64,000 nt of DNA from Yersinia mollaretii ATCC 43969 (GTDB lineage Bacteria > Pseudomonadota > Gammaproteobacteria > Enterobacterales > Enterobacteriaceae), in NCBI RefSeq assembly GCF_013282725.1, contig NZ_CP054043.1, positions 4,030,001-4,094,000 of the forward strand, given 5' to 3'. The first letter of the stretch is position 1. Every line of letters starts with the position of its first letter. The notes beneath the pieces were generated by a model. It worked only from the letters and a program-made list of their open reading frames with translations. It was not told where the DNA came from and made no database searches. Positions 24,670 to 36,796 of the stretch are shown in pieces. The position numbers and the translations under genes were made by a program.

Positions 24670-25281
24670 TCACTGCCGCTGGTCGTCCAGCGTCACACCT
24701 TTTGGTAGGGTAAATTTAAACTTGCTGGCATCTGCTGAGCTATTTTGTTGCCCTTTCAGGGTATAGGCACTGCGCTGCCCATCTTGCTCAACCGCAGCGA
24801 AACTTTTAATGGTGCCTGCTGGGGTCACTGTTATCGTAAATTGCTTCAGATTACCGCTGGCATTTTTTGGCGTCAGCTCAAAATCATCGCCTTTTTGCTT
24901 CACATTGTACTGTTTCCAGTCATCTGGATTGTTGCGAGTAATCAGCATGAAAGGCGTGTTACCAGTCGCATTTTTCAGCCAGGTCGCCGTGGCTTGTTCT
25001 ACAAAGGGGTTGTAGAACCATAATGTCTCACCATCAGAAATCAGCACACTTTCATCCGGCGAAGTCATATGCCAGTTAAACAGATTTGGCCGCTTTACCC
25101 ATAACTCGCCCTCACCTTCTTGTACCGCAGCCCCTTCAGAGCTGGTGACTTTCTGCGAGAAGTTCGCATGGAAACTATTCACCTTGCTCAGGCGACCTTG
25201 CAAATCCGTGCTGGCATCTGCCAAGACTGAGGTTGAAATTAAGCCAGATAACAGACAGCAAGCGACAAGCAGTTTTTTCAT
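24670..25281 (-). CDS. lolA: Outer-membrane lipoprotein carrier protein LolA
   Basis: Periplasmic chaperone that accepts lipoproteins from the LolCDE complex and hands them to LolB at the outer membrane. Signal peptide at residues 1-21 ([21 protein letters not shown]), then a mature domain of about 182 residues with the LolA beta-barrel pattern ([28 protein letters not shown]). 203 aa, as in E. coli. It lies between ftsK (106 bp upstream, with a hairpin) and rarA (7 bp downstream) on the minus strand. Confidence 0.98.
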   Translation of the reverse strand: MKKLLVACCLLSGLISTSVLADASTDLQGRLSKVNSFHANFSQKVTSSEGAAVQEGEGELWVKRPNLFNWHMTSPDESVLISDGETLWFYNPFVEQATATWLKNATGNTPFMLITRNNPDDWKQYNVKQKGDDFELTPKNASGNLKQFTITVTPAGTIKSFAAVEQDGQRSAYTLKGQQNSSADASKFKFTLPKGVTLDDQRQ

Positions 25282-25338
25282 TATTCTAAATACCTTATAT
25301 AATTCTCTGATAAATACGGAGTTACGCTTCTTGGCATA

Positions 25339-25357
25339 AGGGCCGCAAAGCGGCCCT
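25339..25357 (-). terminator. Hairpin between ftsK and lolA
   Basis: A perfect 8-bp stem AGGGCCGC/GCGGCCCT with a 3-nt loop sits 30 bp after the ftsK stop. The following minus-strand bases (TATGCC) are not T-rich, so it may attenuate rather than stop transcription into lolA. Confidence 0.6.
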
Positions 25358-25386
25358 ATCTAGACTAATTGCCTCAGAACAAAAGA

Positions 25387-28300
25387 TTACTCATGAGGTG
25401 GTGGTGCCAAAACTTCACGGTTACCATTATGGCCTGGCGTACTCACAATTTGCTGGGCTTCCATCTGCTCAATGATACGTGCAGCACGATTATAACCGAT
25501 TCGGAATTGACGCTGAACACCCGAGATTGATGCACGACGTTTCTCCAATACAAAGCTCACCGCCTGATCGAACAATGGATCTAACTCTTCGTCACTGTCC
25601 AAGCCAAGGCCACCGCCTTCTCCCTCGTCGCCACCACTGATGATACTCTCAATGTATTGCGGTCGACCACGAGCTTTCCAATCATTTACAACAGCATGGA
25701 CTTCCTGATCACGGACAAAGGCACCGTGCACACGCACTGGAATTGATGAGTTAGGTGCCATATACAGCATATCCCCCATACCCAGTAGTGACTCCGCCCC
25801 CCCTTGATCGAGAATAGTACGAGAGTCAATTTTACTGGAGACGGTAAAGGCGATACGTGTCGGGATGTTGGCTTTGATCAAACCGGTTATCACATCCACT
25901 GATGGGCGCTGTGTTGCCAGAACCAGATGGATACCGGCAGCACGTGCTTTCTGCGCTAAACGGGCAATCAGCTCTTCAACTTTTTTGCCCACGGTCATCA
26001 TCAAGTCAGCAAACTCATCCACCATCACCACGATATACGGCAGTTTTACCAACATTGGCGGTGAGATATCCATGCTATCGGATGGCTTCCAGAATGGATC
26101 GGGAATTGGCCGCCCCATTGCTTCAGCTTGCGCCACTCGCTCGTTGTAACCCGCAAGATTACGCACACCCAATGCAGACATCAGTTTATAGCGCCGTTCC
26201 ATCTCACCGACACACCAACGAAGTGCATTCGCAGCATCTTTCATGTCGGTAACCACGCCAGTTAACAGGTGCGGAATACCTTCATAGACCGACAACTCCA
26301 ACATTTTCGGGTCAATCATGATAAAGCGCACCTCATCCGGTGTAGCTTTATACAAGATGCTGAGGATCATCGCGTTCACCCCAACCGATTTACCCGAGCC
26401 AGTCGTACCTGCGACCAACAAGTGAGGCATTTTGGCTAAATCCGCCACTACTGGCTGCCCTGCGATATCTTTACCCAGCACGATAGCTAATGGTGATGGG
26501 TTATCGCGGAATTTGGCACAATCGAGCACCTCTCGCAGATAGACCGTCTGCCGATACTTATTGGGTAGCTCAAGCCCAACATAAGGTTTGCCGGGAATAA
26601 CTTCCACCACACGCACCGCAATAGCAGAGAGTGAGCGAGCCAAATCGCGGGAAAGATTGGAAATACGTGAGGCTTTGACGCCCGGTGCCAGATCCAGTTC
26701 AAAACGGGTAATCACCGGCCCCGGAGAGATACCGACCACTTCTGCTTTCACCCGATAATCACCAAGCCGTGCTTCAACCAGACGTGCTGTCTGTTCCAAC
26801 GCGAACATATCGACCGGTTCCTCTTCCGCTGGCGGCGAAGAGAGTAGATCCAGCGTCGGTAATGGTGTCGTTGGTTTGACCAACGGCTGATCATTACGCA
26901 TTAGGAATGGGTGAATCAGGCTGTCCATTGCTGGGATTGGCTGCACGGGTTGCATTGGTGCCGTGGGCTGAACAACAGATTGCGGCACTGGTGGAGCATA
27001 AGACGGTATTGCAGTCGGTTGAGTGTACGCAGAGTGCGTATTTGCAGATGAAGCATGAGCAGATTGAACCGACGGTGTTGAGTGCTCTGAATGTGTTTGC
27101 TGCACGGGTGCCTGTTGATGCGGCGACACCTGTTCAGAGTCATCTTGCGCAAAAGTCTCTTCTTTAGCCGCTGTTTCAACATAAGGTGAAAGTGTGAACA
27201 ATGGTTCACGCGGACTCTCATCAACTAAATCTGCGACTGGCGAGAATGTGAAGGCACTGCTGGTATCAGCCAACTGCACTCCTTCAGCGCTGTTATTTTC
27301 GTTATGCACGCTATTTTCGCTATAAATACTGTTTTCATGCCGGACAGTATCTTCGCGTTGAGTCACGCTATAACGATGCTGTTGCTGCGCCGCAAACTCC
27401 TGTCGCAATGCAGCCTCTTGCAGCGCCTGTTCATCTTCAGGTTCAGGTGCTGAGAAGATATTTACGTCCGCGTCAGAAGATTGACCATAACGCTCAGACT
27501 GTTGATCGACAAAAGCTTGGCGCAAAATGGCCTGCTGCAACGCCGCTTCATCTTCGGACTCGACCTCGCTACCAAATGCAGCCGCACTCTGGGAACTTAG
27601 CGTTTCGTCTTCACGCAGCTCACGTTGTTCCTGCTCAGCTATTCTCTGAGAAGGCAGTTTGATACCGTAAGACGCTAGCTCACGCCGCGTTGGAATTCGA
27701 ACAGGATTCGGCCGTGGTAATTCTGGGCCAATCCCCTGTTTAATCTGAGAACTACTATCGCTGGTTGCCGTAAATGCTGGCATAAATGTCGCTGTCGCTG
27801 CACTTGCTGCAACAATTCCGGCGGTAGATATGGGTCCAGATGTTGATGCAGAACCCATGCCTGCAGCGGTCAGTCCATCAAGGCTCGAACCCAGCTCAGG
27901 ATTCATGTAAGGCGTACTTTCCACCTGATCGTTATGGCGCTGTGCCGTTGAAAAATCAAATGGCGAATGACTGGCAGATGCTGCTGGGGTATCCCATGCC
28001 CCCATTTGAGGCTCAGGACGCTCTGTCGGTAGCATAACGCGAGTCTGCACAGGAGATGGTGTTTCCTGTGGGATTTCAAAAGAATAGAGCGGCGGCGCAG
28101 TGATATTCTCAACCACAGGTGCGGAGTTTTCATTGGTAATATCATGGCCGATAACCGGATTAACTGCTCCCTCAGTGGCAGCCATAGATAATGCTGGCAG
28201 CTCATCATTATCCGTCGCACGTAGCGAACTTAATAATGGTTCATATTTATCGTCGGTTTCAGCCAGCGGTAATAGCGTATCTGTAACTGATGGTGCGGAG

Positions 28301-29085
28301 AAGAGTACATCGTCATCATCTGCATAGGCAGAGTTCGCTGCCAGCCCAGTGGCAGTTGCAACACTCGCTGTTGTTACCTTGCTTGCCACAGTTCCGTTTT
28401 TTTGCTCAGAGGTATCCGCATCATCTACTTGGTAATCGTCATCTTCATCGTCATAGCGCTCTTCACGACGGGAACGATTAGTCATAAATGTCAAGGAACC
28501 TAAGACCGCGCCACCAATTTTCTCGGCAATAACCAACCATGACCAACCGGTAAAGAGCGTCAAACCAACTGCCCAGATACAGAGCAATGTGAGTGTAGCC
28601 CCCACACCGTTGAACCACGGCAACATGGCATTGCTGAATAAACTGCCAATCACCCCACCAGAAGCAAAGTAATAAAGATCGTCAACATTCAGAGCAGCCA
28701 AGCCGCATGATGTTAAAATCAGGGCTAATGTACCAATCAGGCGCAATGACAGTGCAAAGTAATCGACGTGCTCGCTGGTATCGCGCTGGCGAAATGCCGC
28801 CCAGCACAACATCACCATAATAACAGGGATTGCATAGGCCAAGACACCAAAGGTGAAGAACAGTGTATCAGCCATCCAAGCACCAATACCCCCACCAAGA
28901 TTGTGGATAGGCTCGTGCCAAGCAGTTTGGGACCAACTTGGGTCCGAAGGATTGAAACTCAGCAGCGCCGCCATCAGGTAGGCTGCCAAAATAGTTACCA
29001 CAATCAAAATAGCCTCAAGCACACGACGCCCGCTGCTGAGTTTTTTCAGAGTAACTTCTTTGTCTTCTGTATATTCCTGGCTCAA
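25387..29085 (-). CDS. ftsK: DNA translocase FtsK
   Basis: Septal DNA pump that aligns chromosome termini and activates XerCD at dif. 1232 aa, somewhat shorter than the 1329 aa of E. coli because of the linker. The N-terminal divisome anchor has four membrane helices within about residues 25-190. It is followed by a long low-complexity linker (about 200-780), rich in Ser, Thr, Gln and Glu, which holds an acidic-Gln module twice (about residues 508-535 and 546-575). The motor has Walker [13 protein letters not shown] (about 893-904) and Walker [12 protein letters not shown]. The C-terminal gamma winged helix ([19 protein letters not shown]) reads the KOPS signals. It lies downstream of lrp on the same strand. 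Confidence 0.98.
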   Translation of the reverse strand: MSQEYTEDKEVTLKKLSSGRRVLEAILIVVTILAAYLMAALLSFNPSDPSWSQTAWHEPIHNLGGGIGAWMADTLFFTFGVLAYAIPVIMVMLCWAAFRQRDTSEHVDYFALSLRLIGTLALILTSCGLAALNVDDLYYFASGGVIGSLFSNAMLPWFNGVGATLTLLCIWAVGLTLFTGWSWLVIAEKIGGAVLGSLTFMTNRSRREERYDDEDDDYQVDDADTSEQKNGTVASKVTTASVATATGLAANSAYADDDDVLFSAPSVTDTLLPLAETDDKYEPLLSSLRATDNDELPALSMAATEGAVNPVIGHDITNENSAPVVENITAPPLYSFEIPQETPSPVQTRVMLPTERPEPQMGAWDTPAASASHSPFDFSTAQRHNDQVESTPYMNPELGSSLDGLTAAGMGSASTSGPISTAGIVAASAATATFMPAFTATSDSSSQIKQGIGPELPRPNPVRIPTRRELASYGIKLPSQRIAEQEQRELREDETLSSQSAAAFGSEVESEDEAALQQAILRQAFVDQQSERYGQSSDADVNIFSAPEPEDEQALQEAALRQEFAAQQQHRYSVTQREDTVRHENSIYSENSVHNENNSAEGVQLADTSSAFTFSPVADLVDESPREPLFTLSPYVETAAKEETFAQDDSEQVSPHQQAPVQQTHSEHSTPSVQSAHASSANTHSAYTQPTAIPSYAPPVPQSVVQPTAPMQPVQPIPAMDSLIHPFLMRNDQPLVKPTTPLPTLDLLSSPPAEEEPVDMFALEQTARLVEARLGDYRVKAEVVGISPGPVITRFELDLAPGVKASRISNLSRDLARSLSAIAVRVVEVIPGKPYVGLELPNKYRQTVYLREVLDCAKFRDNPSPLAIVLGKDIAGQPVVADLAKMPHLLVAGTTGSGKSVGVNAMILSILYKATPDEVRFIMIDPKMLELSVYEGIPHLLTGVVTDMKDAANALRWCVGEMERRYKLMSALGVRNLAGYNERVAQAEAMGRPIPDPFWKPSDSMDISPPMLVKLPYIVVMVDEFADLMMTVGKKVEELIARLAQKARAAGIHLVLATQRPSVDVITGLIKANIPTRIAFTVSSKIDSRTILDQGGAESLLGMGDMLYMAPNSSIPVRVHGAFVRDQEVHAVVNDWKARGRPQYIESIISGGDEGEGGGLGLDSDEELDPLFDQAVSFVLEKRRASISGVQRQFRIGYNRAARIIEQMEAQQIVSTPGHNGNREVLAPPPHE

Positions 29086-29123
29086 GAAAGGCTCTCCAGG
29101 TTCCTGTTAACTAGTATGAGTGA

Positions 29124-29149
29124 CAACGCCGAGAACCCTCCCGGCGTTG
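29124..29149 (-). terminator. Hairpin between lrp and ftsK
   Basis: An 8-bp perfect stem CAACGCCG/CGGCGTTG with a 10-nt loop lies between the lrp stop and the ftsK start. There is no T-run, so it is likely an attenuator or an mRNA-end hairpin. Confidence 0.5.
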
Positions 29150-29206
29150 AAACTGTATGAATAAACAGGAGTGTAACCAAATTACTCAGGTTTTGCACCT
29201 GCCTGT

Positions 29207-29701
29207 TTACCGCGTTTTAATTACAAGGCGGTTACTCTGCTTCACTTCTTCCATGACCACATAGGTACGCGTGTCGTTGACGCCCGGTAGGCGAAGCAAG
29301 GTTTCACCGAGTAATGTACGGTAAGCTGACATATCTGGTACTCGAGTTTTCAACAAATAGTCGAAATCGCCTGATACCAAGTGACACTCTTGAATTTCCT
29401 CAAGATTTTTGACAGCAGCATTGAATTGCTCAAATACATCCGGAGCGCCACGATTCAGAGTAATCTCAACGATAACCAGCAATGATGCATCCAAATACTG
29501 TGGATTAAGCAGTGCGGTATAGCCATGAATGAAGCCCTGACGCTCTAAGCGGCGAACCCGTTCCAAACATGGTGTTGGTGACAATCCTACTCGTTTTGAA
29601 AGCTCGACGTTAGAGATGCGCCCATCCTTTTGTAATTCATTCAGGATGTTACGATCAATACGATCAAGCTCTTTCCCCGGGCGCTTTTTATTATCTATCA
29701 T
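29207..29701 (-). CDS. lrp: Leucine-responsive regulatory protein Lrp
   Basis: Global feast/famine regulator of amino acid metabolism, pili and transport. 164 aa, as in E. coli. The N-terminal AsnC-type helix-turn-helix includes LDRIDRNILNELQKDGRISN and VELSKRVGLSPTPCLERVRRL (about residues 11-54). The C-terminal RAM/effector domain follows (about 65-150; LVSGDFDYLL). A long non-coding region lies upstream, as in E. coli, where lrp has a long leader and is autoregulated. Confidence 0.99.
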   Translation of the reverse strand: MIDNKKRPGKELDRIDRNILNELQKDGRISNVELSKRVGLSPTPCLERVRRLERQGFIHGYTALLNPQYLDASLLVIVEITLNRGAPDVFEQFNAAVKNLEEIQECHLVSGDFDYLLKTRVPDMSAYRTLLGETLLRLPGVNDTRTYVVMEEVKQSNRLVIKTR

Positions 29702-31432
<1,731 letters not shown>

Positions 31433-31477
31433 CACTCACTGATATTACACCTGATATCACAGTTTCACTGAATACGT

Positions 31478-31516
31478 ACGGGCAGCTAACACTATGTGAG
31501 CCGCCCGTTTTTATTT
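31478..31516 (+). terminator. Intrinsic terminator downstream of trxB
   Basis: ACGGGC-a-GC ... GC-c-GCCCGT stem followed by TTTTTATTT, about 45 bp after the trxB stop. A clear rho-independent terminator. Confidence 0.88.
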
Positions 31517-31652
31517 CTATTTTGTTCTGTATTTTTGTACATTGAACATACCAATGAAAAACAGCAAATTATAGAAATCCACTAATGCGGTGACTATCAC
31601 AAGCATTATGGTTTCACCTCATAGCATCACGAGGTAAGATTGCCCCTCGCCA

Positions 31653-31693
31653 GTTTGCCACCGCCAATGGTGACAAACCTTTTGATCTTTTTA
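31653..31693 (+). terminator. Terminator-like hairpin in the cydD leader
   Basis: GTTTG-c-CACC ... GGTG-a-CAAAC stem (31653-31678) followed by CTTTTGATCTTTTTAT. It lies 127 bp before the cydD start and downstream of the real trxB terminator. On the plus strand it could terminate transcripts reading into cydDC, so it is a candidate attenuator. Confidence 0.65.
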
Positions 31694-31819
31694 TACCCAC
31701 AGTAATCGGTGTTGCAGGTAGACGAATCTCGCACAACCATTGGGTTTGTATGAGTTAACGTGACTAACCTATCTGCATCCCTGAGCACCATGGGTATATT
31801 TGCGCAGACAAATTGCCTG

Positions 31820-33586
31820 ATGAATAAAACACGACAGTATGAGTTGATTCGTTGGCTGAAAAAACAAAGCGCTCCGGCGCAACGTTGGCTCCGCCTGTCC
31901 ATGTTACTTGGTCTCCTCAGCGGGTTACTAATTATCGCTCAGGCATGGTTGCTCGCCACCTTGCTGCAATCTTTGATTATCGACAAATTGCCCCGCACTG
32001 CATTAACTGCCGATTTTTGGCTACTGGCGGGGACTTTTGCTTTGCGTGCCGTGATCAGTTGGTTACGTGAGCGGGTAGGATTTATCTGTGGCATGAAAGT
32101 TCGCCAGCAGATTCGCAAAGTCGTGTTAGACAGATTAGAACAACTTGGCCCCGCGTGGGTGAAGGGTAAACCAGCCGGGAGTTGGGCGACCATTATTCTG
32201 GAACAAATTGAAGATATGCAGGATTACTATTCTCGCTATCTGCCGCAAATGTATCTGGCGGTATTTATTCCTGTGCTGATTTTAATTGCCATTTTCCCCA
32301 TCAACTGGGCAGCAGGTTTGATCTTATTTGTCACCGCGCCGCTGATTCCGTTATTCATGGCACTGGTCGGGATGGGGGCTGCTGATGCCAATCGGCGTAA
32401 CTTTGTCGCGCTAGCACGTCTGAGTGGCAATTTCCTCGATCGCTTACGCGGGTTAGACACCCTGCGGCTATTTAACCGTGCCAAAGCAGAGACAGACCAA
32501 ATTCGCGACTCCTCGGAAGATTTCCGGCGCAGAACCATGGAAGTGCTGCGAATGGCTTTCCTCTCCTCAGCCGTATTGGAGTTTTTTGCTGCCATATCTA
32601 TTGCCGTAGTGGCGGTTTACTTTGGTTTTTCTTATTTAGGCGAACTGAACTTTGGCAGCTATGGTTTAGGCGTAACACTGTTTTCTGGTTTTCTGGTCTT
32701 GATTCTGGCACCAGAGTTCTTCCAGCCATTACGTGATTTAGGGACGTTCTACCATGCGAAAGCACAGGCAGTAGGTGCGGCTGAATCACTGGTCACTTTT
32801 TTAAGCAGTGAAAGTGAGTCTATCGGCCAGGGCGATAAAGTGCTGAGTGGTTCAGATGCCCTAACCCTTGAAGCCGATGAGTTGGAAATTCTGGCTCCCA
32901 ATGGCACCCACTTAGCTGGGCCGCTGACGTTTTTCCTACCCGCCGGAAAACGTGTCGCCATCGTTGGCTTAAGCGGCGCGGGCAAAAGTTCGTTACTCAA
33001 CCTACTACTGGGGTTTTTACCCTATCACGGCTCGTTAAAAGTCAACGGCATTGAATTGCGTGAGTTAGCACCACAAGTCTGGCGTAGCCAGTTAAGCTGG
33101 GTGGGGCAAAATCCACATTTACCGGAACAGACACTGGTTGCCAATATTTTGTTGGGGCAACCTGAGGCTGATGACAGCCAATTACAGCAAGCGATTGAGC
33201 GCGCATATATCAACGAATTCCTCCAAGATTTGCCGCAAGGGTTGAATACCGAGGTCGGCGATCACTCAGCTCGTCTTTCAGTTGGGCAAGCCCAGCGTGT
33301 GGCCGTTGCCCGCGCATTACTCAACCCTTGCCGGTTACTGCTGCTGGATGAACCAACGGCCAGCCTTGATGCCCACAGTGAACAGTTAGTGATGAAAGCA
33401 CTGGAGGAAGCCTCTCGCAGGCAGACAACCTTGCTGGTCACTCATCAGTTGGAAGACACACTGGGTTATGATCAAATTTGGGTAATGGATAGTGGCCTTT
33501 TGATTCAACAAGGCGATTACTCCAGCTTGAGTCAGTCTGGCGGTTCATTTGCCAATCTGCTGTCCCATCGCAGTGAGGAGCTTTAA
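31820..33586 (+). CDS. cydD: Heterodimeric ABC transporter subunit CydD (cysteine/glutathione export)
   Basis: Half of the CydDC transporter, reported to export cysteine and glutathione to the periplasm and required for assembly of cytochrome bd. From the ATG at 31820 it is 588 aa, like E. coli CydD (MNKTRQYELIRWLKKQ at the N-terminus). Six membrane helices occupy about residues 20-320. The nucleotide-binding domain has Walker A GLSGAGKSS, a divergent signature LSVGQAQRVAVARALL and Walker B LLLLDEPTASL. Only 2 bp separate it from cydC, so the two are translated together. A terminator-like hairpin in its leader may control the operon. Confidence 0.97.
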   Translation: MNKTRQYELIRWLKKQSAPAQRWLRLSMLLGLLSGLLIIAQAWLLATLLQSLIIDKLPRTALTADFWLLAGTFALRAVISWLRERVGFICGMKVRQQIRKVVLDRLEQLGPAWVKGKPAGSWATIILEQIEDMQDYYSRYLPQMYLAVFIPVLILIAIFPINWAAGLILFVTAPLIPLFMALVGMGAADANRRNFVALARLSGNFLDRLRGLDTLRLFNRAKAETDQIRDSSEDFRRRTMEVLRMAFLSSAVLEFFAAISIAVVAVYFGFSYLGELNFGSYGLGVTLFSGFLVLILAPEFFQPLRDLGTFYHAKAQAVGAAESLVTFLSSESESIGQGDKVLSGSDALTLEADELEILAPNGTHLAGPLTFFLPAGKRVAIVGLSGAGKSSLLNLLLGFLPYHGSLKVNGIELRELAPQVWRSQLSWVGQNPHLPEQTLVANILLGQPEADDSQLQQAIERAYINEFLQDLPQGLNTEVGDHSARLSVGQAQRVAVARALLNPCRLLLLDEPTASLDAHSEQLVMKALEEASRRQTTLLVTHQLEDTLGYDQIWVMDSGLLIQQGDYSSLSQSGGSFANLLSHRSEEL

Positions 33587-33588
33587 TC

Positions 33589-35313
33589 ATGCGCGTACTT
33601 CTTCCCTTTTTGGCGCTGTATCGCCGCCATTGGTTCCTGATTTGTCTGGGCATTGTGCTAGCAATTATTACCCTGCTCGCCAGTATCGGCTTGCTCACAT
33701 TATCGGGTTGGTTCCTCGCAGGTACCGCCATCGCAGGCCCTGCTGGACTTTACACGTTTAACTATTTGCTACCGGCAGCCGGTGTCCGTGGTGCGGCAAT
33801 TACCCGCACAGCTGGCCGTTACGCCGAGCGTGTTGTCAGCCACGATGCTACATTCCGTGTGCTGGCACATTTGCGGGTATTCGCTTTTCAGAAAATCCTG
33901 CCACTCTCCCCCGCCGGTATCGCCCGTTTTCGCCAGAGTGAGCTGCTCAACCGGCTGGTCGCTGATGTCGACACTCTTGATCATCTCTATTTGCGGGTGA
34001 TCTCACCGCTGGTAGCCGCCATCGCCATTATCGCTGTAGTGACTTTTGGCCTGAGCTATCTGGATGTCAATTTAGCCCTGACCCTCGGTGCGATCCTGCT
34101 CGGGTTACTGCTGCTGGTCCCGTTGATTTTCTACCGTGCTGGTCGACCTATCGGCCGTGATCTAACCCACCTGCGCGGTCTGTATCGTTCACAACTGACC
34201 TCTTGGTTACAGGGGCAGGCTGAGTTGTTGGTATTTGGTGCGTTGAGTCGTTTCCGTGCGTCACTGGAAGATATTGAGCAGCGCTGGATGAGCCGCCAGA
34301 AGCAACAGGCTTCGTTGGCTGGCTTGGCGCAAGCACTTATGATTTTGGCCTCCGGTTTAACCGTAACCGCTATTTTATGGCTCGCCGCAGACGGTATTGG
34401 CGGGAATAGCCAGCCCGGTGCATTGCTGGCGCTGTTCGTCTTCACCTCATTGGCCGCATTTGAAGCCTTGTTGCCAGTTTCGGGGGCTTTCCAACATTTG
34501 GGGCAAGTTATCGCATCAGCAACTCGAGTTGCACAGTTGATAGAACAAAAGCCTGAAGTGACATTCCCTGTAAGTGGTCCAGCAGTAACGTCACAGGTGG
34601 AGCTAGAAGTGACAGGGTTAAGTTTTACCTATCCACAGCAGCCTCTGCCTGTTTTGCAGAATATATCGCTATCACTGGCCGCAGGGGAGCATATTGCGCT
34701 ATTGGGTCGCACTGGTTGTGGTAAGTCCACACTTTTGCAGTTATTAACCCGAGCCTGGGATGCCAACCAAGGCACCATCACGCTGAATGGGTTGCCATTG
34801 GCGCAATACGATGAAACCACATTGCGTCAAATGATGACTGTGGTCAGCCAGCGGGTGCACATTTTCAGCAGTACCTTGCGTGAAAACCTATTACTTGCCT
34901 GCCCTTCTGCGTCAGATGCACAGCTAAAAACGGTTTTGGAACAAGTGGGATTAGCCAATTTGTTGGATAACGTCGAAGGGCTAAATGCATGGATGGGCGA
35001 TGGTGGACGACCATTGTCCGGCGGCGAACAACGGCGCTTGGGAATTGCCCGTGCCTTGTTACATCCAGCTCCGCTGTTGCTGCTTGATGAGCCCACCGAA
35101 GGGCTAGACGCTGAAACTGAGCAGCAAATTCTGTCGCTGCTGCGTCAACATTGCCGCCAGAAAAGCCTAATTATTGTCACTCACCGCTTGTATGGGTTGG
35201 AATATATGGACCGTATTTGCGTAATGGATGGCGGGATGATAGTCGAGCAAGGCACCCACCAAAACTTATTGCAAAGTAAGGGCCGCTATTATCAATTCCA
35301 TCAACGCCATTGA
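33589..35313 (+). CDS. cydC: Heterodimeric ABC transporter subunit CydC (cysteine/glutathione export)
   Basis: Second half of the CydDC transporter, 574 aa. N-terminal six-helix membrane domain (about residues 10-310; LTLSGWFLAGTAIAGPAGLY). C-terminal ATPase with Walker A GRTGCGKSTLL, a canonical signature LSGGEQRRLGIARALL, Walker B LLLLDEPTEGLD and H-loop VTHRL. Against the divergent signature of CydD this suggests two unequal ATP sites. It directly follows cydD (2 bp gap); aat is 168 bp downstream. Confidence 0.97.
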   Translation: MRVLLPFLALYRRHWFLICLGIVLAIITLLASIGLLTLSGWFLAGTAIAGPAGLYTFNYLLPAAGVRGAAITRTAGRYAERVVSHDATFRVLAHLRVFAFQKILPLSPAGIARFRQSELLNRLVADVDTLDHLYLRVISPLVAAIAIIAVVTFGLSYLDVNLALTLGAILLGLLLLVPLIFYRAGRPIGRDLTHLRGLYRSQLTSWLQGQAELLVFGALSRFRASLEDIEQRWMSRQKQQASLAGLAQALMILASGLTVTAILWLAADGIGGNSQPGALLALFVFTSLAAFEALLPVSGAFQHLGQVIASATRVAQLIEQKPEVTFPVSGPAVTSQVELEVTGLSFTYPQQPLPVLQNISLSLAAGEHIALLGRTGCGKSTLLQLLTRAWDANQGTITLNGLPLAQYDETTLRQMMTVVSQRVHIFSSTLRENLLLACPSASDAQLKTVLEQVGLANLLDNVEGLNAWMGDGGRPLSGGEQRRLGIARALLHPAPLLLLDEPTEGLDAETEQQILSLLRQHCRQKSLIIVTHRLYGLEYMDRICVMDGGMIVEQGTHQNLLQSKGRYYQFHQRH

Positions 35314-35481
35314 GGGCGTGATATTGAAACGGCGATGATGTTTTTGCTGTTTCCGAATTGGCTGAGCATAGGCCGATAATGAGCTAATTTTCAGCTAATA
35401 TTATTAAAAGCTGCTGAAACCAAAGCAGTATTATTTATGATTATGCCTAAATGGGCCTGTTAGCCGTCGCCAAGGAGATTT

Positions 35482-36192
35482 ATGCGCATCACTCAGCTCT
35501 CTTCTCAATCATTTGCCTTTCCGTCACCTGAGCTGGCTCTGCGCGAACCAAACGGATTGCTGGCACTGGGGGGCGATTTATCCGCGCCCCGTTTGCTAGC
35601 CGCCTACCAGCGGGGGATTTTTCCTTGGTTTAGCCCTGGGGAGATGATTTTATGGTGGTCACCTGATCCTCGGGCAGTATTGTTCCCAGAAGATTTGCAT
35701 GTCAGCCGGAGCATGCGGCGTTTTCTGCGGCGTTGCCCTTATCGATTTACGCTCAACCATGCTTTTGAGGATGTTGTCCGCGCCTGTGCTTCTCAACGTG
35801 ATGAGGGAACCTGGATTGGCGACGATGTGCAGCGAGCTTATTGCGAGCTACATGCTCTAGGGCACGCCCATTCAGTAGAGGTTTGGTTGGAAAATGAGCT
35901 AGTTGGTGGTTTGTATGGCATTGCAGTGGGTACATTGTTTTGCGGTGAATCCATGTTTAGCCGCTCTGACAATGCATCAAAAAGCGCATTAATGGTTTTT
36001 TGTCATCATTTTACCCATCAGGGTGGAGAACTGATTGACTGTCAGGTCCTCAACGCTCACACTGCGTCGCTGGGTGCGATTGAGATCCCACGCAACTTTT
36101 TTTTGCAGCAGTTGAGTCAACTCCAGTTTAGTCCACTACCGGCTGAATGCTGGTTACCGCAATCGTTGAGTTTTTCAGCCACGATGCAGTAA
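35482..36192 (+). CDS. aat: Leucyl/phenylalanyl-tRNA--protein transferase
   Basis: Adds Leu or Phe to N-terminal Arg or Lys, which creates primary destabilising residues for the bacterial N-degron pathway. 236 aa. Family blocks include [21 protein letters not shown] near the N-terminus, [21 protein letters not shown] (about residues 44-64) and [19 protein letters not shown] (about 142-160). AAGGAG precedes the ATG. Its products are delivered by ClpS to ClpAP, both encoded about 1-3 kb downstream on the opposite strand. infA follows, as in E. coli. Confidence 0.98.
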   Translation: MRITQLSSQSFAFPSPELALREPNGLLALGGDLSAPRLLAAYQRGIFPWFSPGEMILWWSPDPRAVLFPEDLHVSRSMRRFLRRCPYRFTLNHAFEDVVRACASQRDEGTWIGDDVQRAYCELHALGHAHSVEVWLENELVGGLYGIAVGTLFCGESMFSRSDNASKSALMVFCHHFTHQGGELIDCQVLNAHTASLGAIEIPRNFFLQQLSQLQFSPLPAECWLPQSLSFSATMQ

Positions 36193-36340
36193 AGCTCAAC
36201 CGTTGAAATGAACCCCACATTAGGCTTTATCCCCCTTTTACCGGCAGACTAATCTTGCTGAAATGGTGCGATGACTGCCAACACTTCTTTACATAATGTG
36301 GGTTTTTCGGCATTATCTTGCCGATTAAAAACTAAGGTAG

Positions 36341-36577
<237 letters not shown>

Positions 36578-36636
36578 TCGGCTAATCTGTCGCAAGTCGA
36601 CGACTCGCGAGCTCTGAGGATGTAGTCCCCCTCCGG

Positions 36637-36673
36637 CGCCCTTTCCATTTATGGCAAGGGCGTTTTGCGTTTT
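36637..36673 (+). terminator. Intrinsic terminator downstream of infA
   Basis: CGCCCTT/AAGGGCG stem with a 12-nt loop, followed by TTTTGCGTTTTC, 60 bp after the infA stop. Confidence 0.85.
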
Positions 36674-36734
36674 CTTTTATTTACCTGCTCATCCGGCTTT
36701 ATCAGCCATGAAAAAAACGAAATACCCAAAAACA

Positions 36735-36775
36735 AAAAGGGCGATAAGTTGTTAACTTATAGCCCTTTTTTATTA
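36735..36775. terminator. Bidirectional terminator between infA and clpA
   Basis: A long stem: AAAAAGGGC pairs with GCCCTTTTT, and inside it ATAAGTT pairs with AACTTAT around a 3-nt loop. It has an A-run on one side and a T-run on the other, so it can work in both directions. It lies 22 bp after the clpA stop (minus strand) and also backs up the infA terminator. Confidence 0.9.
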
Positions 36776-36796
36776 TTGCTGTATCAACGTACTGAC

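Larger units (their letters stand above)
31433..31819 (+). promoter_or_regulatory. Intergenic region and leader upstream of cydDC
   Basis: 387 bp. It begins with the trxB terminator (31478-31516) and holds a second terminator-like hairpin at 31653-31693. A TTGAAC hexamer at 31542-31547 could be a -35 element, but the matching -10 is weak. The actual start codon of cydD is at 31820; an in-frame ATG-initiated extension from 31760 is not part of the family. Confidence 0.55.

Noticed and set aside
36590..36640. Possible remnant of a tRNA-Ser gene (serW position of E. coli)
   Set aside because: TCCCCCTCCGGCGCC looks like a tRNA 3' arm, but no T-loop GTTCRANTC, anticodon arm or acceptor partner could be found.
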